From Nocardiopsis sp. CNR-923 (lineage in GTDB: Bacteria; Actinomycetota; Actinomycetes; Streptosporangiales; Streptosporangiaceae): DNA of 64,000 bases. The notes under the pieces were generated by a model. That model saw only the letters and a list, made by a program, of their open reading frames with translations, searched no databases and had not been told where the DNA came from. The position numbers were made by a program, and so were the translations under genes. This document shows, piece by piece, positions 45,918 to 56,227 of this stretch. The DNA lies in assembly GCF_001942255.1 (NCBI RefSeq), contig NZ_MKKC01000055.1, forward strand, positions 1 through 64,000, written 5' to 3'. Position 1 is the stretch's first letter. Every line of letters starts with the position of its first letter.

Positions 45918-47378
45918 GTGAAGACTCCACGCACATCCCCCTCCATGCCGCCCAGGGCCCCCTCGGGCTTCCTGGACCGCTTCTTCCACCTCACCGAACG
46001 CGGCTCGAACCTCTCGACCGAGATCCGCGGCGGCCTGGCGACCTTCTTCGCCATGGCCTACATCGTCGTCCTCAACCCGCTGATCATCGGCACCGCCGAG
46101 GACGTCGACGGCCAGACCCTGGGCATTCCCCAGGTCGCCGCCGTCACCGCCCTGGTCGCGGCGATCTCCTGCCTGCTCATGGGCATCGTCAGCCGCTACC
46201 CGTTCGCCATCGCGGCTGGGATGGGCCTCAACGCGGTCATCGCCTACGGGCTCGCCCCGCTCATGCCGTGGGCCGACGTCTTCCTGCTGGTCATCATCGA
46301 GGGCGTCCTGCTGCTCGTCCTCGTGGTCACCGGGTTCCGGACCGCCGTCTTCGCCGCGATCCCTCCGGGGATCAAGACCGCGATCGCGGTCGGCGTGGGT
46401 CTGTTCCTCGCGCTCATCGGCCTGGTCAACGCCGGGTTCGTCCAGGCGGGCGAGGGGACTCCGGTCCAGCTGGGCGACGGGGGGCTCAACGGCTGGCCGA
46501 TCGTGGTCTTCGTGCTGGGCCTGCTCGTGAGCGTCGCGCTGTACGTCCGCAAGGTGAGGGGCGCGCTGCTCATCGGCATCGTCCTGGCGACCGTCGTCGC
46601 GATCCTCGTGGAGACCGTGCTCGGCAACGGCGAGGCGGACGGCCTCGGCTGGAGCCTGACCGTCCCGAGCCTGCCCACCGGGGTCGGCGACCTCGTGGCC
46701 CTGCCGGACCTCAGCCTCATCGGCCTCTTCACCGAGGGCGGCGGCGACGTCCTCGCGCGGTGGAAGGAGATCGGCTTCGCCACGGTGCTGATGCTCGTCT
46801 TCACCCTGCTGCTCGCCGACTTCTTCGACACCATGGGCACCATGGTCGGTGTCGCCTACGAGGCGGGGCTGGTCGACGATGACGGCAACATGGAGAACAC
46901 GCGCGGCGTCCTCGTCGCCGACGCCCTCGGCACGGTCCTCGGCGGAGTCGGCTCGGCGTCGGTGAGCACCGTCTACGCCGAGTCGGCGGCGGGCGTCGGC
47001 GAGGGCGCCCGGACCGGTGTCGCGCCGATCGTCACCGGCGGCCTGATGCTGCTGGCCACCTTCTTCACCCCGCTCGTGAGCCTGGTGCCGTTCGAGGCGG
47101 CCACCCCCGTGCTGGTGCTGGTCGGCTTCATGATGATGACCCAGGTGGTCAACATCGACTTCCGGGACCCGGCGCTGGGCATCGGGGCGTTCCTGGCGAT
47201 CATCATGATGCCGTTCACCTACTCCATCGCCAACGGCATCGGGTTCGGGCTGCTCGGATACGCGTTCGTCCGCCTGGTGCAGGGCAAGGCCAACCAGGTG
47301 CACCCGCTGCTGTGGGTCATCTCGGTGGTTTTCCTCATCCACTTCGCGGAGGTTCCGATCTACGCCCTCATCCGGTGA
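45918..47378 (+). CDS. NCS2 family purine permease (AzgA-like)
   Basis: 486 aa, 12-14 TM helices. The N-terminal RGGLATFFAMAYIVVLNPLI and GMGLNAVIAYGLAP motifs, the TM8 region ADFFDTMGTMVGVAYEAGL and the TM10 GSASVSTVYAESAAGV motif are typical of the AzgA branch, which imports adenine, guanine and hypoxanthine with protons. The GTG start at 45918 has only a weak AGG upstream; ATG 45942 is possible. Divergent from DUF2530. Confidence 0.92.
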   Translation: MKTPRTSPSMPPRAPSGFLDRFFHLTERGSNLSTEIRGGLATFFAMAYIVVLNPLIIGTAEDVDGQTLGIPQVAAVTALVAAISCLLMGIVSRYPFAIAAGMGLNAVIAYGLAPLMPWADVFLLVIIEGVLLLVLVVTGFRTAVFAAIPPGIKTAIAVGVGLFLALIGLVNAGFVQAGEGTPVQLGDGGLNGWPIVVFVLGLLVSVALYVRKVRGALLIGIVLATVVAILVETVLGNGEADGLGWSLTVPSLPTGVGDLVALPDLSLIGLFTEGGGDVLARWKEIGFATVLMLVFTLLLADFFDTMGTMVGVAYEAGLVDDDGNMENTRGVLVADALGTVLGGVGSASVSTVYAESAAGVGEGARTGVAPIVTGGLMLLATFFTPLVSLVPFEAATPVLVLVGFMMMTQVVNIDFRDPALGIGAFLAIIMMPFTYSIANGIGFGLLGYAFVRLVQGKANQVHPLLWVISVVFLIHFAEVPIYALIR

Positions 47379-47528
47379 TCCGGGCCGCGTTCCCGTGACG
47401 GGAATGCCCGCGGTCGTGAACGGCGTTGTCTCCACTGATGAGTCAACGCGTTTACGCTTACGTGGAGCCGTCTTCCTCCCGACCGGCGCGCCCCCGCGCC
47501 ACGAGCCCGGACGGGCGGTGAGGGGCTG

Positions 47529-49106
47529 ATGCCGCGTCTGGCGATGTTCCGATCCCTGGCCGTGCGCAACTACCGCCTGTACGCGCTCGGCCAGCTCATG
47601 TCCAACCCCGGCACCTGGATGCAGCGCATCGCCCAGGACTGGCTGGTCCTGCAACTCAGCGGTGGCAGCGGCATCGCACTGGGCATGACCACGGCGCTCC
47701 AGTTCCTGCCGATGCTCCTGTTCGGTCTGTGGGGCGGGGCGCTCGTGGACCGCGTGGACAAACGGCGGATGCTGGTCCTCACCCAGGGCTCCATGGGCCT
47801 GCTGGCCGTCGCGCTGGGCGTGCTCGCCACGGTGGGCGCCGCCCAGGTGTGGCACGTCTACCTGTTCGCCTTCGCGCTCGGACTGATCACCGTGCTGGAC
47901 AACCCGGGCCGCCAGGCGTTCGTCCCCGAGATGGTCGACCGGGAGCGCCTGAGCAACGCCATCGCGCTCAACAGCGCCAGCTTCCAACTCGGCCGGGTCA
48001 CCGGCCCCGCGATCGCGGGACTGCTCATCGCGTGGATCGGCAGCGGGCCGGTGTTCATGGTCAACGGGCTGTCGTTCGGCTTCACGATCGTCGCGCTGCT
48101 GATGATCCGCACCGGCGAGCTCCACAGGGCCGACCCCGTGCCCGGCGGCAAGGGGCGGATCCGCGAGGGCCTGCGCTACGTCAGCGGCAGGCGGGACCTC
48201 GTGCTGCTGCTCGTGCTGGCCGCGTGCGTGCAGTTCTTCGGGGCCAACGTGCAGAACCAGATCGCCCTGATGGTGAACAACGTGTTCGAGACGGGCGCCG
48301 CCGCCTTCGGCGTGGCCGCGGCGGCCCTGGCGGTCGGGGCGCTGGCGGGCGCGCTGCTCGCCGCCCGCCGGGAGCGGCCGAGGCTGAGCCTGGTGCTGCT
48401 TGGATCCCTGGGGTTCGGGGTGTCGCAGGTGGTGGCGGGCGCCATGCCGGGCTATGTCTCGTTCGTGGTGGTGCTCGTGCCGATGGGCATCGTCTTCATG
48501 ACCTACGTGACCACGCTCAACGCCACGTTCCAGCTGAGCGTCGACCCCCGGATGCGCGGTCGGGTGATGAGCATGTTCATGCTGGTGTTCATGGGTGTGG
48601 CGCCGATCGGCGCGCCCGTGGTCGGTCTGCTCGCCGACGCGTTCGGCCCGCGCGCCAGCCTGGCCGCGGGCGGCCTGGTGACGATCGCGGTCGTGTCCAC
48701 GCTGGGCGCGCTGCTGGCTCGGGCCAGGGGCGTGGGCCCGTGGGACCTGGTGACCGGGAGGATTTCGGGCCCGGAGGGTCCGCACGTGACGGAGGAGACC
48801 GAGGTGCGGCCCGAGTCCGAGCAGTCAGGAGCCGCCGTCGGAGCCGGGCAGACCGACGCGGCGGTCGAGCACTCGGTGGTGGCTGAGGCGGCCGGGACGG
48901 CGGAGACCGCACGGGCACTGGAGCGGGAAGCGGTCGTGCGGGCCGAAACGGCCACGGGGGCCGGGGAGGAGACCGAGGACGGAGCGGCGGCGGGGGCGGA
49001 CGAGACCGAGGAGCCCGCAGGGGCCGGGGCGACCGCGTCGCCGCCGAGCGGGGACGGCGCGGCTCCGTGCCGGCGCCCCGCGCGGGAGACCGGCGCCCGG
49101 GTGTGA
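47529..49106 (+). CDS. MFS transporter (EntS-like) with long acidic C-terminal tail
   Basis: 525 aa. Twelve TM helices in residues 1-410: it starts FRSLAVRNYRLYALGQLMSN then TWMQRIAQDWLVLQLSG, the EntS/DHA3 branch signature, with motif A GALVDRVDKRRMLVL. Residues about 415-525 are a hydrophilic Glu/Ala/Gly-rich tail (EETEVRPESEQSGAAVGAGQ and onward) unlike the usual short ending, probably cytoplasmic and disordered. ATG at 47529. Substrate unknown. The upstream region holds a palindrome TTCCCGTGACGGGAA (47390-47404) that may terminate the NCS2 transcript. Confidence 0.88.
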   Translation: MPRLAMFRSLAVRNYRLYALGQLMSNPGTWMQRIAQDWLVLQLSGGSGIALGMTTALQFLPMLLFGLWGGALVDRVDKRRMLVLTQGSMGLLAVALGVLATVGAAQVWHVYLFAFALGLITVLDNPGRQAFVPEMVDRERLSNAIALNSASFQLGRVTGPAIAGLLIAWIGSGPVFMVNGLSFGFTIVALLMIRTGELHRADPVPGGKGRIREGLRYVSGRRDLVLLLVLAACVQFFGANVQNQIALMVNNVFETGAAAFGVAAAALAVGALAGALLAARRERPRLSLVLLGSLGFGVSQVVAGAMPGYVSFVVVLVPMGIVFMTYVTTLNATFQLSVDPRMRGRVMSMFMLVFMGVAPIGAPVVGLLADAFGPRASLAAGGLVTIAVVSTLGALLARARGVGPWDLVTGRISGPEGPHVTEETEVRPESEQSGAAVGAGQTDAAVEHSVVAEAAGTAETARALEREAVVRAETATGAGEETEDGAAAGADETEEPAGAGATASPPSGDGAAPCRRPARETGARV

Positions 49107-49151
49107 CCCGGCCGTCGCCTGCCAGGGACGGCCACGGGGAAGGAGGACGGT

Positions 49152-49742
49152 ATGAGACTCTTCGTCGCGCTCAACCCTTCGACCGAGGTCCTGCGCGGGC
49201 TGGGCGAGGCCGTCGACCGGGGGCGCTCGCACGGACCACCCCTGCGCTGGACCCGCGGCGACGGCTGGCACCTCACCCTCGTCTTCCTGGGCGAGGTGGC
49301 GGACGAGCGCCTGCCGCTGCTCACGGAGGCGATCGGTGGGATCGCGCGCGCCCACCGGCCCCTGTCGCTCGCCCTGGAGGGCTGGGGCCGCTTCCCGCCG
49401 AGGGGCAGGCGTTCGTCGGTGCTGTGGGCGGGTGTCACGGGGGACCTCGACGCCCTGGACTCCCTCGCCCACGGCATGCGGTCGGCCGCCCGAGCCGCGA
49501 GGATCCACGTGGAGCGCAGACCCTACGTGCCGCATGTCACGGTCGCCCGCAGCCGTCCGCCCAGCGACCTCGCCGAGGTCGTCGAAGCCCTCGGAGACCT
49601 GCGGGGAAACCGCTGGTGGGCGCGGTACGCGCACCTCATCGAGAGTCGTCCCGGTTCGGCCGACCACTACCGAACCGTCCAGACCTGGGCGTTAGGCTGG
49701 GAAGCCGATTCGGAGCGACCCCCGGAGCTGGACACGCCATGA
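49152..49742 (+). CDS. thpR: RNA 2',3'-cyclic phosphodiesterase (2'-5' RNA ligase family)
   Basis: 196 aa. The two catalytic HxT motifs are WHLTLVFLGEV (near residue 40) and PHVTVARS (near residue 125). The N-terminal MRLFVALNPS is the family start. The enzyme opens 2',3'-cyclic phosphates on RNA ends. ATG 49152 follows GGAAGGAGG. Its stop overlaps the start of a 32-codon gene (ATGA). Confidence 0.93.
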   Translation: MRLFVALNPSTEVLRGLGEAVDRGRSHGPPLRWTRGDGWHLTLVFLGEVADERLPLLTEAIGGIARAHRPLSLALEGWGRFPPRGRRSSVLWAGVTGDLDALDSLAHGMRSAARAARIHVERRPYVPHVTVARSRPPSDLAEVVEALGDLRGNRWWARYAHLIESRPGSADHYRTVQTWALGWEADSERPPELDTP

Positions 49743-49837
49743 GCATGCTCACCAACAACCGCAAGCAGCGCTGGCTGCTGCCCGTGGTGCTCGGTTCGAT
49801 CATGCTCATCGTGGTGCTCGGAGCGCTCCTCGGCTGA
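49739..49837 (+). CDS. 32-aa single-pass membrane miniprotein coupled to thpR
   Basis: Begins SMLTNNRKQRWLLPVVLGSI and continues with a hydrophobic helix to LLG. A basic N-terminus (RKQR) followed by one TM helix suggests an inside-facing N-terminus. The ATG overlaps the thpR stop (ATGA), the usual sign of translational coupling. The short length makes the call depend on this coupling and the clean TM pattern. Function unknown. Confidence 0.6.
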   Translation: MSMLTNNRKQRWLLPVVLGSIMLIVVLGALLG

Positions 49838-49859
49838 GCCGGACCCCGGGTGGCGCCAC

Positions 49860-50584
49860 TCACGTCCCGGTGGAGACCAGCCCCGCCGCGTGCGCCACGA
49901 GCGCCGCGTTGTCGTGGGCCTCCGTGCCGTCCGGCAACCGCATCGTGTCCTCCAGCCCGATCCGGACGTCGTAACCGGCATCGACCGCGTCCTCCAGCAT
50001 CGGCCATGCGGTCGCGTCCGAACCGTGCAGCATCCGGGGCGTCCTCACCCGGGCCCGGTCCAGGAGCGAGATCACCGCGTCGCGTTCGCGCGCGCGTCCG
50101 CCACCGTGACCTGGGTCGGCTCGACCAGGACCGCCGCCGCCGGGATCCCCGTCGCGACCAGGATGCGTGCCGCCTCCACCGTCCACACCCCGGCCTCCAC
50201 CGCGACCCGGCGGTCGTCCAACAGGTGCACGAGGTCGACCGAACCCGCCTCGTGGAGGTTCACCGTCACCGAGTCGGGCAGAGCGGACGACGCCCATCTC
50301 TGCACCAGGTCGTACCGGCGCCAGGGGTCGGACTCGGCGGACAGGGAGGTGGTGAGCGACACGGGAACCTCGGGCCCGTCGGCGCGCAGCCTCTCCATCA
50401 GGGGCGCGATCACCTGCGGTTCGAGCGACTCGGCGCCGCCTGGGTCGCGCGGGTGCACGTGGATCGCGGTCGCACCCGCCTCCACCACGGCGTGCGCGTC
50501 CGCGACGAGCTGGTCGACGGACACGGGCAGGGCGGGATGCGCGCCAGGACGGCGGTCTCCGTTGAGACAGGCGACGATCCTCAT
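49860..50584 (-). CDS. BKACE (DUF849) beta-keto acid cleavage enzyme (frameshifted as sequenced)
   Basis: About 242 aa, a TIM-barrel zinc enzyme that cleaves beta-keto acids with acetyl-CoA. The start RIVACLNGDRRPG, the zinc ligands in GATAIHVHPRDPGGAESLEP, and the later TVNLHEAG and VRIGLEDTMRLPDG segments identify it. It is shorter than typical BKACE (about 270-300 aa), so it belongs to a short subclass. A missing base near 50097 breaks the frame. ATG 50584 has GAGGAG upstream. Substrate unknown. Confidence 0.82.
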
Positions 50585-50677
50585 CTGGCTCTCCTCACGG
50601 CGCTCCGTATGCCGAATGTGCCCGTTCCCCAGCGGGTGCAAGCACCGGGGCCGGATCGCCCTGGCAGGATGGCGACC

Positions 50678-51734
50678 ATGACACGACCGCTCGCACTCGC
50701 CGTGGCCGCCCTCCTCGTCGCGCCTCCGCCGTCCCGGCCGCCGCCTCGACGGCCGAACCGGACGACGACGGCACCGGTGGCCTGGACTACCCGCGCGGAG
50801 GCGAGGGACCGGAGGGGTCGGAGACCGCGTTCACTCTCCAGGACCCGAGGATCGCCGAGTCGAGCGGCATCGCACCCTCCTGCTGCACGAGGGCGTGTGG
50901 TGGACGCACAACGACAGCGGTCCGATCGCGCCCGAGGTGTACGCGGTGGACGAGAGCGGAGCGACCCTCGCGACGATCACCCTGGCCGTGCCGCTGCGCG
51001 ACTGGGAGGCGATCACCGTCACGGAGGGCGCGGACGGTACCCCACGGGTCCTGGTGGGCGACGTCGGCGACAACTTCGGCGGCAGCTGGCCGGACGTCTC
51101 GGTCTACCGGTTCCCCGAACCCGCGGCGCTGGCCGACGCCACCGTCGAACCCGAGGACATCACCCTCGCCTACGCCGACGGCGGGCGCGACGCGGAGGCG
51201 ATGATGGTCGACCCCCGCGACGGCCGCCTGTACGTGGTGTCCAAGGAGTTCTCCGGCGGCGTGTACGCGGCGCCCGAGGAGCTCGACCCGGCGGGTGTGA
51301 ACACCCTGGAGCGGATCGACTCGGCTCCGCTGTTCGCCACCGACGCGGCCTTCTCGCCAGACGGCGGTCGCTACGTGATCCGCACCTACTGGGGGGTCAC
51401 CGTCTACGACGCCACCGAGGGCGTGCCCGGCGCCTCCCTGGGGTCGATCGAGCTGCCCGAGTCCGACCAGGGGGAGTCGATCGCCTTCACCCCGGACGGG
51501 ACCGCGCTCATGGCCGGGACGGAGGGGGTGAACGCCCCCGTCTGGCGGGTGCCACTGGAGGAGAGGCACCTGTCCGGCGAATCCGCCGAGGAGGAACCGG
51601 AGCGGTCGGCGGAGGCGAGCGGGGAGAGTGAGGCGGACACCGCCGGGGGAGGCGCGCTGCCGTTCATCCTGGGCGGGGTCGTGGTCGCCGCGCTGGCCGT
51701 GGGCGGGATCGTCCTGCTCGCCCGCAGGGGGTAG
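50678..51734 (+). CDS. Secreted, C-terminally anchored beta-propeller-like protein (two frameshifts as sequenced)
   Basis: The ATG at 50678 starts a signal peptide (TRPLALAVAALLVA). After correction of missing bases near 50723 and 50875 the mature protein reads EPDDDGTGGLDYPRGGEGPE, then AFTLQDPRIAESSGIAPS and WWTHNDSGPIAPEVYAVDE. Repeated beta-strand blocks (VLVGDVGDNFGGSWPDVSVY, AMMVDPRDGRLYVVSKE, FSPDGGRYVIRTYWG, IAFTPDGTALMAGTEG) suggest a propeller. A Ser/Glu-rich stalk precedes a C-terminal TM helix (LPFILGGVVVAALAVGGIVL) and a short basic end. It is displayed on the cell surface; activity unknown. Confidence 0.7.
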
Positions 51735-51963
51735 CGGCGGGTCCGCGTGCGCCGTCGCCGAATCCGCGGACCTCCCCCTCGGATCCGTCCGCCGTGCCGT
51801 ACACGCCTCCCCGCCGCAGCTCGATCGCGGGCGAGGGCCCCAGCCACAGCGCCAGTCCCTCCTCGCCCGTCAGGAACCGCCAGACCCGCTCGGCGGGCAG
51901 CGGCAGGGTGCGGGACACGCCGATCTGGTATCCGGCGTCCCGGGTCAGTCCGACCTCTGCCAC
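51664..51963 (-). pseudogene. Truncated SRPBCC-domain gene
   Basis: The ATG at 51963 begins AEVGLTRDAGYQIGVSRTLP then AERVWRFLTGEEGLALWLGP, the first half of an SRPBCC protein. Similarity stops near 51755 (GSEGEVRGFGDG), after which the frame runs antisense through the end of the neighbouring surface-protein gene to a chance stop at 51664. The C-terminal half, which closes the ligand cavity, is missing. It follows the CGNR regulator by 9 bp; intact CGNR-SRPBCC pairs are common. Confidence 0.7.
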
Positions 51964-51972
51964 GGCGTCCGC

Positions 51973-52569
51973 TCACCTTCGGCTCTCACGGCGGGCGCGC
52001 AGCGCCCTCACCTTCGCGCGGTTCCCGCAGCGCTCCATCGAGCACCAACGCCGCCGACCCGGGCGCGAGGTGTCGGCGAAGAGCAGCAGGCAGTCGTGCG
52101 CCGCGCACTCGCGGACGCGCTCGACATGGGGTCCCGTGAACAGGTCGACGGCGTCGCGCGCCACGGTGGACAGCACCCGCGGCGCGTCGGCGGGCGCGGC
52201 CCAGGACGCGGTTCCGGCAGCGTCCATCACCGGGACCAGAGGCGGCTCCGCCGCGCACCGGTTGATCTCGGCCACGTCCTCCTCGGGGAACGTCCGGCCC
52301 CGGGCCGCCGCGCGCGTCACCCGCAGGACGGCGTCGCGCAGGCGGCGCGCGTCGGTCACGTGTGCCTCCGACGCGCGCACGTCCTCCAGACGCAGCCGCG
52401 ACACCCGCGCCCACGCGGCCAGGTCGCCGGGCGCGTGCAGGACCTCCCAACGGGCCAGCTCGTCGGGCCCGCCCGTGGTCAGCAGTTCCAGGCACAGCGC
52501 CCCCGGGTCGAACAAGAAGCTCGCTCCGTCCGCGGGGTGCATCGGCATGCCCGTTGCGCTCGTCATCAT
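51973..52569 (-). CDS. CGNR zinc-finger transcriptional regulator
   Basis: 198 aa. The N-terminal ligand/dimerisation domain (FLFDPGALCLELLTTGGPDE) and the C-terminal zinc finger CAAHDCLLLFADTSRPGRRR then WCSMERCGNRAKVRALRAR are the family hallmark. The ATG at 52569 lies almost at the predicted transcription start: the minus strand has TATACT (52581-52576) only 6 bp upstream, so the mRNA is probably leaderless. A 13-bp palindrome at 52574 overlaps that -10 and is a likely autoregulatory site. Its former partner, an SRPBCC gene, is truncated. Confidence 0.9.
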   Translation of the reverse strand: MMTSATGMPMHPADGASFLFDPGALCLELLTTGGPDELARWEVLHAPGDLAAWARVSRLRLEDVRASEAHVTDARRLRDAVLRVTRAAARGRTFPEEDVAEINRCAAEPPLVPVMDAAGTASWAAPADAPRVLSTVARDAVDLFTGPHVERVRECAAHDCLLLFADTSRPGRRRWCSMERCGNRAKVRALRARRESRR

Positions 52570-52573
52570 GTAA

Positions 52574-52586
52574 CCAGTATAACTGG
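52574..52586. promoter_or_regulatory. Palindromic operator overlapping a -10 box between CGNR and VOC genes
   Basis: CCAGT-ATA-ACTGG is a perfect 13-bp dyad in a short A/T-rich patch between divergent genes (gap 62 bp). It covers the minus-strand -10 TATACT. Binding there would shut off the CGNR gene and probably influence the VOC gene at 52632. Confidence 0.6.
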
Positions 52587-52631
52587 AATCCGCAGGGGGT
52601 GACCAGCCCCCGGAGGTCGAGGGGATCACCG

Positions 52632-53081
52632 ATGGCCGTGAACGTACAACTCGTCGTGGACTGCGCCGAACCCATCGCGCTCTCCCGGTTCTGGGCGACG
52701 GCGCTGGAGTACGAGCCCGAGGACAACGACGCCCTCATCGGACGCCTGGTGGACCAGGGACTGGTCGGGAAGGACGACTACACCGTCGTGGACGGGCGCA
52801 GGGCGTTCGTCACCGTCGCCGCGATCCGCCACCCGGACGACCCCGTGCAGGAGGACACCGGGATCGGACTGGACCGACGCCTGCTCTTCCAGCGCGTGCC
52901 CGAGGGCAAGACGGTGAAGAACCGCCTCCACCTCGATCTGCGCGTGGGCCACGACCGGCGCGCCGAGACCGTGAAGGCCCTGGAGGCACTCGGCGCGACG
53001 GTCGTGCGCACGGTCGAGGAGCCCGGCGCCTCGCACGTCACCATGCTCGACCCCGAGGGCAACGAGTTCGACGTCCAGTGA
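52632..53081 (+). CDS. VOC (glyoxalase/bleomycin-resistance fold) protein
   Basis: 149 aa. Two beta-alpha-beta-beta-beta modules are visible: NVQLVVDCAEPIALSRFWAT then ALEYEP, and NRLHLDLRVGHDRRAETVKA followed by ASHVTMLDPEGNEFDVQ. The His in HLDL and the Glu in GNEF fit a metal site. Substrate unknown. ATG 52632 is preceded by GGAGG and GAGGGG. Divergent from the CGNR regulator, with which it may share an operator; it ends 9 bp from the convergent GDPD gene. Confidence 0.88.
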   Translation: MAVNVQLVVDCAEPIALSRFWATALEYEPEDNDALIGRLVDQGLVGKDDYTVVDGRRAFVTVAAIRHPDDPVQEDTGIGLDRRLLFQRVPEGKTVKNRLHLDLRVGHDRRAETVKALEALGATVVRTVEEPGASHVTMLDPEGNEFDVQ

Positions 53082-53090
53082 CGTGCGGGG

Positions 53091-54089
53091 CTACGCCTCG
53101 TGAGTGAGGAAGTGCTCGCGGACGAGGAAGGCGTGGCGGGAGAAGTCGGTGAACACCCCGTCCACGCCGGCCTCGAAGAACGCCTCGTACTCGGCGGCGA
53201 AGCCCCCGTAGTCGCCCGGTTCGCCGTCCGAGCGCAGCTGCTCGGGGAGGAAGCTGTTCTCGCTGCGGAACGTGTAGGGGTGCACCAGCAGGCCCGCCTC
53301 GTGCGCGTTCTCCACGAGATCGGTGGGCTCACCCAGCCCGCCGTCCTCGGTGGTCGGGATCACGAGGCCCTTGTGCGGTCCGATGGCGTGCGCGAAGGCG
53401 GCGACCTCCGCCAAGCCGTCCGGGGTGGTGTGGCGCAGCCAGTGCTCCTCGGAGCCCATGAGGTAGACGAGGGGGAGTTCCGTCTCGGCGAGCTTGCGCA
53501 GGCTCTCCGCCTCGAAGGACTGGAGGAACACCGGGACCCTCGGCTCAGGTCCGGTCAGCCCCGCCTCGCGCAGGGCCGCGATCAGGGTCGGCTCCAGCTC
53601 CAGGCCCTGGGACACGTGGTAGGAGGGGTGCTTGGTCTCCGGGTAGATCCCGATCGGCCGCCTCAGCTCCTCGGTGAGCGCGAACGCGAGCTTGACGACC
53701 TCGTCCAGGGTCGGGATCCCGTAGGTCCCGTCCATCATCGCGTTCATCGCTCGCACGTCCTGGAGCCGCTCCACCGCGCGCAGGGTCCTGATCTCGGCCA
53801 GGGTGAAGTCCTGGGCGAAGAACCCCTCGACCTCGTGCCCGTCGATCGTCCGCCTGGTGCGCCGGTCGGCGAACTCCGGCCGCTCGGCCACGTCCGTGGT
53901 CCGGCCGATCTCCTGCTCGTGGCGGCAGATCAGCGCGCCGTCCATCGTGGCGACCAGGTCCATCTCGATGAAGTCGCCCCCGTGCCGTGCCCCCAGCTCG
54001 TAGGAGGCCAGGGTGTGCTCCGGGCGGTGGCCCGACGCCCCCCGGTGCGAGATGATCTTGATCGGGAGTTCCTTCTTGTTCCTGCGCAC
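53091..54089 (-). CDS. Glycerophosphodiester phosphodiesterase (GlpQ/UgpQ type)
   Basis: 332 aa TIM-barrel enzyme. The catalytic start ISHRGASGHRPEHTLASYEL carries both His and the Glu of the metal site, FIEMDLVATMDG the next metal residues, and PVFLQSFEAESLRKL a later barrel strand. It cleaves glycerophosphodiesters to glycerol 3-phosphate and alcohol. There is no signal peptide (MRRNKKELPIK), so it is predicted cytoplasmic, unlike GlpQ. Confidence 0.9.
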   Translation of the reverse strand: MRRNKKELPIKIISHRGASGHRPEHTLASYELGARHGGDFIEMDLVATMDGALICRHEQEIGRTTDVAERPEFADRRTRRTIDGHEVEGFFAQDFTLAEIRTLRAVERLQDVRAMNAMMDGTYGIPTLDEVVKLAFALTEELRRPIGIYPETKHPSYHVSQGLELEPTLIAALREAGLTGPEPRVPVFLQSFEAESLRKLAETELPLVYLMGSEEHWLRHTTPDGLAEVAAFAHAIGPHKGLVIPTTEDGGLGEPTDLVENAHEAGLLVHPYTFRSENSFLPEQLRSDGEPGDYGGFAAEYEAFFEAGVDGVFTDFSRHAFLVREHFLTHEA

Positions 54090-54271
54090 AGCCGAACCGT
54101 CCTGGGAAGCGGAGTAGACGACAGAGTCCTCGGGGGATCACGGCCGACCCGCGGGAGGGGTCGGAGGAACCATTCTCCCCGAGGCCGCCACCCGTCCGCG
54201 CCGGGCGCCTCCCGGCGCCCGGCGGGGCCGGACCCGCCGGGCGGCGGACCGGCCCCGCCACCCGACATCCG

Positions 54272-55483
<1,212 letters not shown>

Positions 55484-55573
55484 TCACACGCCGCCCGTGC
55501 CGAGCCCCGGGTCCGGCCGACGCGTCGTGGGGCGGGTGGCGCGATCGGCCCGCGGCGCGAGAGGATACACATC

Positions 55574-56227
55574 GTGGACCACCGAAACCCTGCCGAACTG
55601 CGGAAACCGTACATGGGTGAACCCCTGCACCGGGCCGACCTGGCCGACCACCCCATGACGCAGTTCCACAGGTGGTTCGACGAGGCCTACGCCTCCCACC
55701 TGGCCGAGCCCAACGCCATGGTGCTCGCCTCGGTCGAACCCACGGGCATGCCGCGCGCGCGTACCGTCCTGATGAAGGGCTACGACCGCCGGGGGCTGCG
55801 CTTCTTCACCAACCTCACCTCCCGCAAGGGGCGGGCCCTGGACGCCGACCCGCGCGCCAGCGCCGTCTTCCCCTGGCACGCCGTCCGCCGCCAGGTCCTC
55901 GTCGCCGGCCGCGTCACCCGCCTGTCGGACGCCGAGAACGACCGCTACTTCGCGTCCCGGCCGCGCGGATCCCAGATCGGCGCCTGGGCGAGCGAGCGGC
56001 AGTCCCAACCGGTGGCCGACCGCGCCCAACTCGACCGCCTCTACCGGGAGTTCGACGACGTGTGGGCCGCTGAGGAGGAGATCCCCCGGCCGGCCTACTG
56101 GGGTGGCTACCGGCTGGTCCCCGAGGAGGTGGAGTTCTGGCAGGGCGGCGCCGACCGCATGCACGACCGGTTCCGCTACACGCCGGACGGGGACGGCGGG
56201 TGGCGGGTCGAGCGCCTCGCGCCCTGA
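55574..56227 (+). CDS. pdxH: Pyridoxamine 5'-phosphate oxidase
   Basis: 217 aa FMN enzyme that oxidises pyridoxine or pyridoxamine 5'-phosphate to PLP. The FMN/substrate motifs are PNAMVLASVEPTGMPRARTV, GLRFFTNLTSRKGRAL and, at the C-terminus, EVEFWQGGADRMHDRFRY. The GTG start at 55574 follows GAGAGG; the N-terminus DHRNPAELRKPY is standard. Divergent from serC. Confidence 0.95.
   Translation: MDHRNPAELRKPYMGEPLHRADLADHPMTQFHRWFDEAYASHLAEPNAMVLASVEPTGMPRARTVLMKGYDRRGLRFFTNLTSRKGRALDADPRASAVFPWHAVRRQVLVAGRVTRLSDAENDRYFASRPRGSQIGAWASERQSQPVADRAQLDRLYREFDDVWAAEEEIPRPAYWGGYRLVPEEVEFWQGGADRMHDRFRYTPDGDGGWRVERLAP

Noticed and set aside
45795..48785. A nearly 3-kb open frame on the minus strand opposite the NCS2 and MFS permeases
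   Set aside because: It is antisense to two clear transporters, its translation is a low-complexity His/Arg/Gln/Asp mixture, and it has no family motif.
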